Positions 47,956 to 59,825 of a DNA stretch of 64,000 bases are shown one piece after another. Position numbers and translations under genes: made by a program. Position 1 is the first letter of the stretch, and each line of letters begins with the position of its first letter. This DNA is from Callorhinus ursinus. Its lineage: Eukaryota > Chordata > Mammalia > Carnivora > Otariidae. Location: the NCBI RefSeq assembly GCF_003265705.1, contig NW_020313057.1, positions 1,184,880-1,248,879 on the forward strand, written 5' to 3'. The notes beneath the pieces were generated by a model. It was not told the origin of the DNA and did no database searches. It saw nothing but the letters and a program-made list of their open reading frames with translations.

Positions 47956-47968
47956 ACCACCTCCCCCA

Positions 47969-48112
47969 GGTAAATACTATTACCACTCCACTCTACAAAT
48001 GGGAAAATTGAGACAAGATAGTTTTAGATCAATGATATTAAGTAGTTTACAAGTAGCAGAGCTTTGATTTGAACTTATCAAAGCCCTTCTTAACCATTCC
48101 TCTACATTGCCT
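47969..48112 (-). repeat. MIR SINE fragment
   Basis: 'ggtaaatactattaccactc', 'aaatgggaaaattgagac', 'gtagcagagctttgatttga' and 'cccttcttaaccattcctct' follow antisense MIR order. It abuts the 5' end of the older L1. Confidence 0.7.
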
Positions 48113-51017
48113 GACATTACATGATATGTTCTCTTGGATTTTCTTGAAAAAGTGAACTAGAATACCTCTGAATTGTTCTTGTTTCCTGCATTAACTATTT
48201 CCCAGAAGACTTTTGTGCTGATTCTTCAGCATGTTTCTTGCCTTTGAACTTGAGTACTTTTTCACATAAACCGTTACCGTTCTTGAATCCTTATTGGGGA
48301 AGATATATCCATGGTTAGTATCGCCACCCAATGTGGTTTCTCCCAGAATTTGTGACCCCTGTTTGAAGACTTGGGACTTAGTAGACCAAGGGAGAGAGGA
48401 ATTGTGGGCTTACTGTTGTGTTGTGTAATCCTTCAGATATCCAAACAACTTACAAGAAGAAGTAAGAAGTAAGATTTGCAAGCAAGTGTTTCCCCTCTCT
48501 GCTCAAGCTTCCCCCTCCCCCCATATTTGACGTTCCAGCTGATAGTCTTTACCCAACCCACTTGCCTTTCAGGGCCCCTATAACTTGCCAGAAGGAACCT
48601 CATCTACAAATGAAAATTGAGTAAGCATCACTTTGGCCTTCCCTTTAGGTATGTCCTGTAGTGTCTGGTGCATTCTCATGCTTACTGAAACTGAGAGGAA
48701 CTTCCTGATTGACCCATAGCCCACCCTGTGCACAACTTTTGCCTGAACTTCAGGGGTGTTAGTGGAATTCCACCAGAGGGCCTCTAAGGCACGTTGTTAC
48801 TTCTCATGCAGGCGGTGGAGGATCAGGATAGTCTTAGTCTTCCATCCAGTTCCATTTGCAGAAATTTCTCTGTTCTTGATGTAGATCTGGAGTTTCTAAT
48901 GTCAAGCAAATAATGCAGTTCTTCTTTTTAAAAATTCCATTTTCATAGGAATCTAAGAAAAGGACAGGAGAGGTAGGCACCTGCATGCAAATTTGCTTTT
49001 TCACGCAGAATCCTAAGTAGCAAATTATGAGGTGTACCATTAGATCGTGGTAAAAACCAGACTATAAATTTCATAAGTTTCCAGACACAGTGTTCTTAAG
49101 TTATATCTATGCCATAAGAGCAGATTTTGAGTTTTGGCAAGGCCCTTGCAAAAACTGTTCATGGAAGCTCTGTAAAATCAACAGTAGACATTATTAGGAG
49201 GGTTTATTCCTGGCAGAGGTGAGGGCCCACATCTTAGCAGAAATGAGGGAGGGAGAAGTTAACTTCAATTGTCTGTAAACTGGCTTCACTGGAAGGGCTG
49301 TGCTGAGAGGAGCAATGCTATTTAGAATGGGTGATGCTCATCTTTTCACCGAGATAATCCTCTGATTGCAACACAAAAAAGCAGATGTAGCATTTGAAGG
49401 GACATTATGCTTTTCAAACTCTAAATGTTTTCACATTCCAGTATTACTCCCAATGAACCCAAGAGTCACAGAAATAATCACCTTGAAGTTCTTGTACAAT
49501 GTGAAGACCTCAAGAAAGTTGAGGCCTTTTACCAGAGAAGATCCCTGAATTCAAAGCCTCATATAAATTGGAATTTTTGCCTTCTCTGTTGTCTTCCATA
49601 TAGTCTCTTGCCTCTTTGCTAAATATCAAAGATATTTATGCTTAAACAAATGTTGTCTCCTTCTCCCTGCATCCTCTCCTTCTGGCAGGGAAGTCATCAT
49701 GCTGAATTAGTGGCACTTTCCATGGCAACAGACTGTGATGTCAGAAATGTGGTGCCAAGCAATTAGATTTTGGAGGTGCCACAGTTGGGAATCTAAAGCT
49801 CCAAGGATGATTATGAGACAGAGCAGTTGTTGTAAAAGAAAATCTCAGTAAAGACTGAGTGTCTAATGTGTGCCCTCAGAGGTCTATTGCTGAGTAAGGG
49901 TGACAGCAAATGAAACCAGGTGAGGGGGAAAGGGATGCAGTGTTTGAGACAAGATTTCAATGGAGAAGTATGTTGATAAAGAAAATTTGCAGAAGGCCAC
50001 ATTCAGATGGCTGGCACTCTGCCATGTTTTGCGGCTTTGATGCTTCACAGGTGTTCTCTAAGGTGTAAAAAGAAGCTCCAGAGACCCACTGTCTCTCACT
50101 GAGAGACAAAGGAGTCAGGACAGAGAGAAAGAGCCAACTCTTTGCTTTCCTTTCTTGAAAAGTAGGAGTGTGGCAACTTTCACAGTTCAGCTGCTTTCAA
50201 GGATGGAGCACCTTGACATCAAGACCTTTTTGAGACCTGAAGAGTGAGGATGGTGTGGGAAGAAGGATGCCCTAGGATTGTGTTAGATTTTCAACAAAAC
50301 CTTTCAAGAGTAGGCATTGGATGGTGGTCTCTAATGTTAGTCATAGGAACAATCTGGGCATGTTTTGAAATGGACTCTTTCAAAATCTTTGCCTGTTCTT
50401 TACAGGGTCTATGTTGAATATGCAAAGGATGAAACCAATACCTGTGAAAAATCATACATGAAGTTTTAAAATACACACTTCAGTGATACAGTATGGATAA
50501 ATTTGGACTGCATATGGCTTCTTATGTAAAGGAAAATTTCTTCTCCTTTTAGTAACACATTGTCTGCTGCCTGTGCTTAGCACCTTCTGCCATATACTCC
50601 TTAAAACAAGCTGCTGCAATTCAAGAACTAGCCCTAGTAATTAAGATCAAAGGAGCCAGATGAAGAAAATGAGCTGGTGAACCACATGCCAAGGGAACCC
50701 AGCCTTTTTATATTAAAAAAATGGGGGGAAGAAAAACAACTATTTCCTAATGGACTACTCTGAATATTTGTAGGCAATCCACCTTCAGAATTATCATTAA
50801 TGTTCATACCTGTATTTTGAATTTTCTGGACTTGAATGATTAGCTCTGTGGAAATATATGCTGTTGGATCCTGGGTATTCCCTATGTATTATAAACAATA
50901 GTACTTAAGGCTCAATCGTATACAATTTATTTCATGAAAAATAAATATATATAAGGTACTACAAAATAGCTTGAGATTAAGCCTTAAAAACCCTTGGAGA
51001 TACTTAGCCTCTCATCT
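48113..51017. other. Mostly unique intergenic DNA
   Basis: About 2.9 kb without a recognised repeat or exon. Frames such as 49366-49548 (+) and 50291-50476 (-) are short and match nothing I know. It is the second-largest repeat-poor island in the window. Confidence 0.5.
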
Positions 51018-51136
51018 TTATATTTTAAGTAGAGAAGTTGAGGTCCAAAGAGAGTGAATTACTTTTCTCTGGTCACCAAGCTATCTAAAGACAGAGCTCA
51101 GATTAGAACGTGGGTGGGATTTCTGACTCACTAGTT
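51018..51136 (-). repeat. MIR SINE fragment
   Basis: 'agagaagttgaggtccaaag' and 'gtcaccaagctatctaaaga' then 'agagctcagattagaacg' match antisense MIR core to tRNA-like part, moderately diverged. Confidence 0.65.
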
Positions 51137-51323
51137 TAGCAGTTCTCAGAATTGAGTGTGCATTAGAAACTCCTGGAGGACTAAGCACAGATCACTGGGC
51201 ACCACCTCCAGAGTGTTTCTCATGGGTTGAGGCCTAGAATTTTACCTTCCAAACAAGTTCCCAGGAGAAACTAATCTGTAGGCATTACTTACCAATTTGT
51301 GGCCCATGCTTGGAAAACCACTG
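51137..51323 (+). mobile_element. MER5A-type element (hAT-Charlie)
   Basis: The left end 'tagcagttctcag' and the right end 'ggaaaaccactg' form imperfect inverted repeats. Inside are 'tgcattagaaactcctggag', 'cactgggcaccacctccag' and 'aacaagttcccaggag', the MER5A order. Length of about 187 bp fits a full copy. It is nonautonomous. Confidence 0.85.
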
Positions 51324-51344
51324 GTTTAATTCTTTTGTTTATTT

Positions 51345-51520
51345 TGGGGTTTCTTAAACAGTGGTGGGGCCTATATTGGAATCACCTGGAAGGGCAGTTT
51401 ATTAGAAATAAAGATTATTGTGTGCATCTTAGAGATACTCAGTCTGAATCTCTGGAGGTCTCCTTTGTACATAATTACCTCTGGTAATTTCTGTACACAT
51501 CAAAGTTTGAAAGTCACAGT
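51345..51520 (+). mobile_element. Second MER5-like element
   Basis: 'ttggaatcacctggaagggc', 'agtctgaatctctggaggtc' and 'aaagtttgaaagtcacagta' repeat the MER5 pattern more weakly, only about 20 bp after the first copy. Confidence 0.6.
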
Positions 51521-51640
51521 ACTTTACTTCAAAAAGTCAAACTCTGCACTTGGTGAGATGATAAAATTCGTTGTCTGAATTCTACCTCATCCTTTCAAAT
51601 CTTTAAGTAAATGACCAAAGGAGTAAAGAATTAAAAATCT

Positions 51641-51835
51641 GGGGGTGCCTGGGTGGCTCAGTCAGCAAAGCATCTGCATTCAGCTCAGGTCATAATCCCA
51701 GGGTCCTGGATCGAGCCCCGAATTGGGCTCCCTGCTCTGCAGGAAGCCTGCTTCTCCCTCTTCCACTCCCCCTGCTTGTGTTCCCTTTCTCGCTGTCTCC
51801 CTCTGTTTGTCAAATAAATAAATCAAATCTTTAAA
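51641..51835 (+). mobile_element. CAN-SINE
   Basis: Head 'ggggtgcctgggtggctcag' at 51642, tRNA-like part, CT-rich part and 'caaataaataaatcaaatct' tail. The possible flanking repeat aaagaat (51625 and 51834) is short and uncertain. Confidence 0.92.
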
Positions 51836-51836
51836 A

Positions 51837-52689
51837 GAATATCAGAAGTTTATCTTAAAACAAAACAAAACATGAACCCAAGATGGGAAAATGAGAAAGG
51901 TGTCAGTCCTATGCCAAAAATTTCTAGGAATTGTTGTGAGATATTGTGCAAATGAGACACGGTGGAGCAAGATGTGTTAGACCTCTCAGCATCTAGAGAA
52001 AGCAGTACAGTTTTAGGGTGAGTAAGGGGAAAAAAGTCATAGCAGAGCTCCACTAATATTCACTGACATGGGGGGCAGGGGGCAAGTTGATACCAGAATA
52101 TAAGATGTGAAATCTGGTCTACCACTTTGGATAAGTTGCATTCTAACCACACGCACATGGAGAAGCCTGGGTTTTCTTGGTGATGGCTCATGGAAGGTTA
52201 ATTGTGCATGAGGGTATCATGACAGGTAGACAAAGTACCATTCCAGTAAAGATGTGTGAAGTGATACCATGGGGGCTCAGGCAAAATTTTGAGCACCAGC
52301 CCAAAAGTTTTGCTTGATAACAATCATGAAGGAAAAACAGCTCCAAGATAGGATTCCTCTGCTTGGGGGCACTCACATTGCAGGCTTTATCCATAGTTAT
52401 ACAAGCCAAGTGAAGACTTCACTAAAAATTACATTAATCAGCTTGGCATTTTAAGACTCAAAGGCAGTTGATAAGTGCAAATGGATGTGCTTTGTGAGGG
52501 AATTCAGGGAGCACACATTTACCTGACAAGTGGAAAAGCTGAAGCAGAGAAATCTGGAAGACTTTTCTTGCTTCACTATGGAACCTAAGAATTACATACC
52601 AAGCAAATTGTCAATCATGCAAAATAAAAATAGATATTCTAAGGAATCAAGGAGTCATAAGGAAACACCTATGTGCTCTTCCAGAAAAT
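51837..52689. other. Unique intergenic DNA
   Basis: No gene or repeat recognised. Confidence 0.45.
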
Positions 52690-53560
52690 ATGGTGTAGTA
52701 GACAACCAAATGATGAATATGACAAAGAAAAAATATTCCAATAGAAAAATGGGTAAAAGGATAAACAGGCAATTCACTGAGGAAACAAAAGTAAACATAT
52801 GAAGAGATCCCTAGCTCCACTAAGTAAATGTAAATTAAAACAAAGAAATGCCAACTTTTTGCCCACCATTTCAGCAAAAATTGGAAAAATGTGAAAACAT
52901 GGAAAAGAATATGAGGAAATAGTCACTTATACTCTTTTGGAGGGACTTCAGGCAATTTAGAATACAATTTTAGAAGGCAATTTCATAATATGTATCAAAA
53001 GAAAAATATTTATACCTAAGAACTGACTATCCATTACAGTAATTCTAAATCAGCAGTAATAATGAGACCTAAAAATATTTATATGTAATAATGGGCATTA
53101 TGACATTAATATTAGTGAATAGTTTGGAACAACTTTAATATACAAATATACATTTAAATAATTAAATATATTACTAGATAGTCGGAATTACTGAAGAGCA
53201 TTTAAGGAATATCAAAGATCAAAGTGTGCTCAGTATTTTTAAATCATAGTGTAGGTTACCAAGTCATATGTTTAGACATAAAAATTATACCTGGAAGGAA
53301 AAGAGCTAGAAACATACACCTGTGTTCTATCTTTTCCACATCTTGTGCAGTGGAAATGTTTTGTTTAAAAATATTGCAAATAGTGTCTAGTTACATAAAT
53401 ATTCCGCATAATTACAATGGGATACTATGCAGCCATTCAGAGACAAAAGCAACTTAGAGGTATTGATAGAGAATAATAGCAAGATTATTAGGTGAAAAAA
53501 GTAAGGTACAAAAGAGCGTGTGACTATGTTAAGGAATAAGAACTTAAAAACAAGGCATAT
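52690..53560 (+). mobile_element. Ancient L1M ORF2 3' part
   Basis: Sense ORF2 C-terminal markers are visible: 'aaatgtaaattaaaacaaag', 'acttttggagggacttca'-like text, 'aatgggatactatgcagcca' and 'ttaggtgaaaaaagtaaggt'. The frames are broken. It is separate from the next L1, because ORF1-side sequence follows. Confidence 0.65.
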
Positions 53561-54599
53561 TTAGGTAAAACTGACTCCTTTCTCACTCCAAACACATAGA
53601 AATGGTGAATAAAATATAGTAACCATAATTGCTTTCTATACATAGCAAGCTCAAAAAAGAAAGAAAAAAAAAGCCCAGGTGCTAGAAATTAAGATGGAAT
53701 AGAAATCAAGTTACGAGTCTCAGAAACTGAGAAAGCTGCCATGATCCATGGGAGTAGTGGACATAACAATAGGCTTTAAGGACGTGGGTCTAAAGTCTTA
53801 ATGACAATGTGAGGATAGGCAATATTGCCTTAAGCTTCCAAGTCAATAAACTGGCATGATATCCCTTCAATAATCTTAGAACTGGTGCCTCTTTGGGACT
53901 AGGAGATTATAATCTTTAAATTAGAGAATCAGAAATGTTGCCTTTAAGATTATAGATAGAAATATAGAAGTGTCTTAATAGTTGAAACCCCAAGCAGATG
54001 GCATATGCAGATGCGGAGTTTGAATTTATAGTGACCTTGGAGTTCAGAAATTTCAAGCCAAGAAATGAGCATATAAAGGAAGCTGGACCAGTGAACTTTG
54101 TAGGGCAGCTGACAGAAGCATATGTAAAACCACTCTTTGGGGACAGTCCCATAACCCAGAAAATCAGGTACTCCCTCAGACATAGCCACTTTGAAAACAA
54201 AGAGGGTTAACATCCCAAGAACCTGAGAAAAGAGAACAGTCAGATGAAAAATTTAAAGATTTAAAAATCTTCAGGATATTAAGAAAGTATAACTAAAACC
54301 TCAGTGATAGACTAAAGTACTTTGACAAGACTGGAAGTAACAGAGAATGCTGGATGTTATATGAGCTATTGAATAGAAGAAGCTTTCACAATGTGGTTGA
54401 GATATAATTTTACAAGAATGGGTAAATTGGGATATATACTAGAGGATATTATACAGAATGCAGCCCTTAAAAATGGTTGGGAGCCATGGAAGATTGAGTG
54501 ATAGAAGTTCCCCAAACACAGAATAGAACTCATGGGGGAAAGACACAATGACAGAGATTCACAGAATTGCAGAATGCCCTGACTTGGAATGGAAGAGTA
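53561..54599. other. Unassigned sequence
   Basis: No confident family. It may contain decayed L1 5'/ORF1-side text leading into the element at 54600. The 94- and 87-residue minus-strand frames at 53916-54213 resemble no known protein. Confidence 0.35.
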
Positions 54600-55665
54600 T
54601 GCTAAATAAAAATCTACATTGAGACCATCATAGTGAAGTTGCATCTCACCAAAGGCAGACAGAGAACTTAATCATTATCATGGCAAACTGGGGGAGAAGG
54701 CACATGATAAAAAAAAGGCACAAAATGAATTTAACTATATTAGTAATCACAGTAAATGTGCACAGATTCACTTGCCTAAAGAAAGAGATTTAGATGTACC
54801 TCTTTAAACAGCATTGCCTACTTTTTTTTTATTTTAAAAAGTAAAGGGATAAAAAAAGTAGAGATGGAAAAAGATGCCAGTACACACAGAACGGGATAAT
54901 AGTGTGTAGGACTATTAAGATCAGGCAAAGTAGAAAATAGAGCAAAACAAAATGAACAACAAAAAACATTTTAAAGATAAAGGAGTCATTATAAGTAATT
55001 TTGTATGCCTCTCAAAACATAGTCTTAAAGCACATGAAACAAACCTAAGTCAAAATGGGAGATTTTAACATACCTGTCTCAGTAATTTTTAGGGCAAGGA
55101 CACCAAAAATTATTCATGAACCAGTATCTGATAATACCGTCAACAGACTCATGTAGAACCTCCACTATAAATATATATTCTTCTAAAGGACAAGGGACAT
55201 TTATGGTAAATAATCATCTACTAGACTATCAACAAAGTTTCAACAATAGAAAAGAATGTAATTTAGAACACATTATTGACCATAGTAAAAAAATAATTTA
55301 GAAATTAATAGAAAGAAAAAAGAAATTAATAAAAAGATATCTGAAACATCATACCTTTGAAAATTTAAAAACCTGCAACTGGAAGATCTGAGAAAAAAAT
55401 AAAGCTGTCAGAATGAAATAAAGAATATATTACATAGCAAATAATGTATAATAATATTTAAGCAAATTTAGGAAATTTATATTAGAAGATAAGATGGAAA
55501 ATGAATGCTCTAAGTGTTTAACTCAAGACTTTAATAAAATAATACAGTAAACCCAAAGAAAGTAAAAAGAAGGAAATAATACATATAGGACTTTAAATAA
55601 TAGAGAAAGTAAGATGAACACAGCCTAAAATTTTTGAAAAAACTTGAGACAGTAAAATATGTTTC

Positions 55666-55882
55666 AAAAGATTAAATGAGTAGGGGTGCCTGGGTGGCCC
55701 AGTCATTTAAGGGTCCAACTCTTGATTTAGGCTCAGTTCACGATCTCAGGGTCCTGAGATGGAGCCCTGTGTCAGGCTCTGTGCTCACAGGGGAGTCTGC
55801 TTCTCCCTCTCTTTGCCCCTCCCTCCACTTGCATGCTCTCTCTCTTTCAAATAAATAAATCTTTAAAAGATTAAATGAGTAG
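55666..55882 (+). mobile_element. CAN-SINE with 18-bp TSD
   Basis: Head at 55684 with 'ctgggtggcccagtcattta'. Direct repeats aaaagattaaatgagtag at 55666-55683 and 55865-55882 are identical. The 'caactcttgatttaggctca' part differs from the other copies and marks another subfamily. Confidence 0.93.
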
Positions 55883-55934
55883 CTGTTAAAAGAGATAAGA
55901 AACTGAGATTTTGGGCAGAGAATTGGAAACTATT

Positions 55935-56157
55935 AAAAATGGAAAGTCTAGGGATGCCTGGGTGGCTCATTTGGTTAAGCACCTGCCTTTGGCTCAGGTC
56001 ATGATCCCAGGGTCCTAGGATCAAGCCTCTCATCGGGCTCCTTGCTTAGCAGGGAGCCTGCTTCTCTCTCTGCCTGCCACTCCCCCTGCTTGTGCACTCA
56101 GGTGCATGCTCTCTCTCTATCTGACAAATAAAATCTTTAAAAAAAATGGGAAGTCTA
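55935..56157 (+). mobile_element. CAN-SINE with 16-bp TSD
   Basis: Body 55951-56141. Direct repeats aaaaatggaaagtcta (55935-55950) and aaaaatgggaagtcta (56142-56157) differ by one base. Confidence 0.92.
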
Positions 56158-56501
56158 GAACAGAAATGATGGGTTGACTAAATGGACGGAGCTAAGTGGT
56201 TGTAATAATAGATTAGAGCTGATGAACTAGATGACAGCTTACAAAAATACATGAAGAATGAAGCATAGAAAATCTGATGGAAAATAATAGAATAACGGGT
56301 GCAAGATGTAGAGGATATGTAGAGAAAGTCTAGAGTATGGGAAATCTCTAGGAGAGAAGAGAGAAGCAGCAGTTGAAGACCTTATATAGTGGAGGATTTT
56401 TCCAAACTGATGGAAGACATCAGGCCACAGTTTCAAGGACTCCTAAGAACCCCAAGCATGGTAAATATTTATTTACATAAATGTATAAATTTACATAACA
56501 T

Positions 56502-56682
56502 GGGGCTGCCTGGGTGGCTCAGTCAGTTAAGCATCCAACTCTTGATTTCAGCTCAGGTCATGATCTCAGGGTCAGAGAGGAGATTGAGCCCTGCTTTGGG
56601 CTCAGGGCTGGGTATGGAGCCTGCCTAAGATTCTCTCTCTTCCTCTCCCTTTGCCCCACCCCCTAAAATAAATAAATAACAA
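56502..56682 (+). mobile_element. CAN-SINE, 'caactcttgatttcag' subfamily
   Basis: Head 'ggggctgcctgggtggctca' at 56502 and an A-rich tail near 56670-56682. No clear target-site duplication; weak 'ataaca' at both flanks. More diverged than its neighbours. Confidence 0.88.
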
Positions 56683-57399
56683 CTTAATTCCAAGCAGAAA
56701 AAAATAATTTGATAAATCTCAACCCAATCATGAAAAAAACTCCTAGTAAACATAGTAAAAAAAAAAAAAGAATAACAGAGACTCCCTTAATTGATAATAG
56801 GTACCCATCATAAGTGTACAGAAATATCATATTTCATGGTGAAACAGAAATGGTCTCTTTAAAATAAGCAGCAGGTGGGGGGGGAACAGGATATTTTCTA
56901 TTGCCATGACTGTTCCACAAAGTCATGGCAGTCTTAGGTAGTGCTTCTATCTTGTTCTAAAGAAGAAAAAAAAAATAGAAATAAGAATAAAAAGAATCCT
57001 AAAATCTTGCCATTTGCCTATTAAATTCTTCTCTAGATAGGAAATCCAGAAAAGTCTATAAACTCATAGAAAAAATGAGTTTTTTAGAGTAGATTGGATA
57101 TATGATACTGATATGCTAAAATCAATAGGCACAAAGAGTAATAAGTAGAAAATGTAATAATAATGCTAAAAGGATCCACTTCACAATAGCAATAAATACT
57201 GTAATTTGTAATTACTGTAAGTAATTGTAGGAAATAGCTCAAACAACAGATGCGCATGACCTTTAGCAAGAAAAATTTTTAACTTAAGGGATGTAAGCGA
57301 AGATCAAAAAAAATGATTGGTATATGCATGATGACAGATGGGAAGATACAAAAATGATCCACAAATTAATTTCTAAATTCAGTGAAATTCTAAAAATAT

Positions 57400-57638
57400 A
57401 TTTATTAGTTTTCCCTGGATTCAGTAACAAATTATCACATTTTTTGGTTTGAACAATAAAAATTTTTCTCAGAGTTCTGGAGGTTACCAGTCAAAATCTG
57501 TATCACTGGGCTGAAATCAGGGTGTTGGCAAGGCTGTACTCCTGGTGGACTTTAGGTAAGAATCTGTTCCTTGTTGGCTGCCCCCTTTCTTTGGCTTGTG
57601 GCTATATTCCTCTGTTCTCTACCTCCATCTTTATTTGA

Positions 57639-57684
<46 letters not shown>

Positions 57685-57880
57685 CAAATACCCCTGTCTT
57701 CTCTAATAAGAATTTGTGGGATTGTATTTAGGGACCATGTGGTTAATCCTCCCTTTCTCAAGATTTTTAACCTAATCATAATGACATAGACCCTTTTTTC
57801 CAATAAGATAACATTCACAGGTTCCAGGAGTTACAGTTTGAATGTCTTTTGTGGGGACCATTTTCTGGCCCTCAAAGATT
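57400..57880 (-). repeat. Left LTR of the MaLR provirus
   Basis: About 480 bp including a (GT)n run at 57641-57683 that lengthens it. Other recognisable antisense parts are 'agttctggaggttaccagtc' and 'ataacattcacaggttccag'. It joins the internal region at 'ggccctcaaagattcatg'. Confidence 0.72.
57641..57683. repeat. (TG)n microsatellite inside the LTR
   Basis: About 21 uninterrupted TG units. The family consensus has only a short 'tctgtgtgtctgtgtc' here, so the run probably expanded in place. Confidence 0.95.
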
Positions 57881-58470
57881 CATGTTCTTCCCACATGAGA
57901 ATCCCAACATACCCAAGAGTCTGAGGCCATTATAGCATCAACTCAAGTCCAAACTTTCATCTAATTATCATCATTCCCAAGTCTCATCCTTTAGATAAAT
58001 CTGGTATGGATGAGACTCTGGTTTTGATCCATCCTGGTCCAGAATTTGCCTCCACCACTGGACTTGTGAAAATAGAAAACAACTTACCTGTTTTAAAAAT
58101 ACAGTGATGGGACAAGTGTAATATACTAATTTTAGACATACATTCCAAAAGGTAGAAAATGGAAGGAATTAAGAGGTCACTAATCCTAGACAATTTTTCA
58201 GTCCGGTGGGGGAAACTCCATTAGGTTTCAAGTCTCTGGGGCTTGAGACTCTGGTCTATGCCTCTGCACCTGCAGCTTCAGCCTCTGAGTTCAAGGCTGT
58301 GCTTTCAGAGTCATCCTCCCTATTTCTTGAAAGGCAGCATTTCTTTGCTGCTTAGTAGTTTTATCAGCCTTTCTCCAGCCTATTGAATATTGAGAGACTG
58401 AAAACCTTCTTTCATTTTGTCCTGTGTCTGTTGCTTTTAGTCCAGGTTGTTTCCTCTGGGATAATATTAT

Positions 58471-59250
58471 GATGGTTAATTTTATGTGTCAACTTGGCTG
58501 GGCCATGATGCCCAGATAGTCAAACATTATTCTGGGTCTTTCTGTGAGGGTGTTTTTGCATGAGATTAACATTTAAATCAGTGAAACAGACGTGGATGGA
58601 TCTAACTAGAGTGTATTATGTTAAGTGAAATAAGTCAGACGGAGAAAGACAAATACCATATGACTTCATTTATATGTAGAATCTAACAAAACAAACAACA
58701 ACAGAGAAACAGATTCATAGAGAACAAGTGAGTGGTTGCCAGAGGTAGAGGAGTAGGAGGATAGGCAAAATAGATGAAGGGTTTAAGAAGTACCAACTTC
58801 CAGTTATAAAATAAGATGGGGATAAAAAGCATAGCATAGAAAATATAGTCAATAATATTGTAGTAATTTTGTGTAGTGAGGCATGGTAAATTATATTTCT
58901 CATGGTGAGCATTTTGTAATGTATATAGTTGTTTAATCACTGTGTAATACACCTGAAAATAATAGACGTCAATTATACTTTAGTTAAAAAAAATAAGTGA
59001 AGCAGATTACTCTCTATAATGTGGGTGGGCCTTGTCTAATCAGTTGAAGTCTTGCCTAAGACCAAAAGGCTGACCTTCACCCTGAGCAAAAGGAATTCTG
59101 CAGAAGAGGGATTTGGGACTTGACATGTAACATAGGCTTATTCTGGGTCTCTCTCTCCTGCTGACCTACCCTGCAGATTTTGGACTTGCCTTTCTATATA
59201 ATCACATGAATGAATTCCTTATATATTCTTTTTTTTTTTTTCTCTAGGGA
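58471..59250 (+). repeat. Unassigned mammalian repeat inside the provirus
   Basis: Starts 'ggttaattttatgtgtcaac' and continues with 'attctgggtctttctgtgag', then after an L1 insert 'aatgtgggtgggccttgtct' and 'ccctgcagattttggacttg', ending near 'ctctagggaacctt'. This is a common old mammalian interspersed repeat with a recurrent consensus; I do not assign its family. It interrupts the MaLR internal region. Confidence 0.6.
58576..59006 (+). mobile_element. L1 3' UTR stub with TSD
   Basis: Body 58591-58991: 'tgaaataagtcagacggaga', 'gtggttgccagaggtagagg', 'gtaatacacctgaaaataat' and a short A-tail. Direct repeats aatcagtgaaacaga (58576-58590) and aataagtgaagcaga (58992-59006) differ at two positions. 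It lies within the unassigned repeat. Confidence 0.82.
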
Positions 59251-59825
59251 ACCTTGTGTATGTCACAGGCATTCACACCACCAGACAAGTGGGACCTTCA
59301 CAGATCTTTGATGGATAATCCCGTCTCCATTCCTGGCTTCTGATGAGATGTTTGAGGCAATCCATGAGTCATGTATCCAATGTCTTCAGCACTAACAAAG
59401 GTTGAATAGCCATAAATTTGGACTTCTATTTGGTAGAACACACTTTGGCTAAATTTTCTGCCCCTCTGAAACAAGGAGCATCTTTCTTCCTCTTTCCAAT
59501 AACACTCTCCTTATTTCCTTATGAATCTTCACAAGCACTGCTTTTAGCATTCATATGTCTACAAACATTCTGTTTATGATGATGTGTTTTCTATCAGATG
59601 ACATAGATTTTTACTACTGTGCTTTTCATTTCCTTCTGTGTCTTCACCAACAGCTCCTTTAACACCCATATTTTACCAACAGTTTGTTTAAGGCAATTGA
59701 GGCCCCTTCTATTCACTACAACAATCTGTACCATTATCCATTTCCATTATCCAATTCCAAAGCCACTTCCACATATTTGATTACTTATTCCAGAAGGATC
59801 TCTTCTAGGTATCAAAATCTGAATT

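Larger units (their letters stand above)
33935..47968 (-). mobile_element. Near full-length older L1, split by a younger L1
   Basis: The 3' end is at about 33935 (T-run, then 'attgaactataattgaccta'). ORF2 antisense runs to about 38330, and the ORF1 region follows to 39283. The element resumes at 46472 and ends at 47968 with the L1 5' start, 'tatcaccatcttggaccacc' in antisense. Without insertions it is about 6.4 kb, a normal L1 length. Insertions are a CAN-SINE (35375-35579), the young L1 39284-46471 and a CAN-SINE (46480-46721). All frames are broken. The GC-richer 5' UTR lies at about 46850-47968. Confidence 0.75.

Noticed and set aside
53916..54213. Overlapping minus-strand frames of 87 and 94 residues
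   Set aside because: No domain recognised, and the two frames overlap each other in different phases in low-information sequence.
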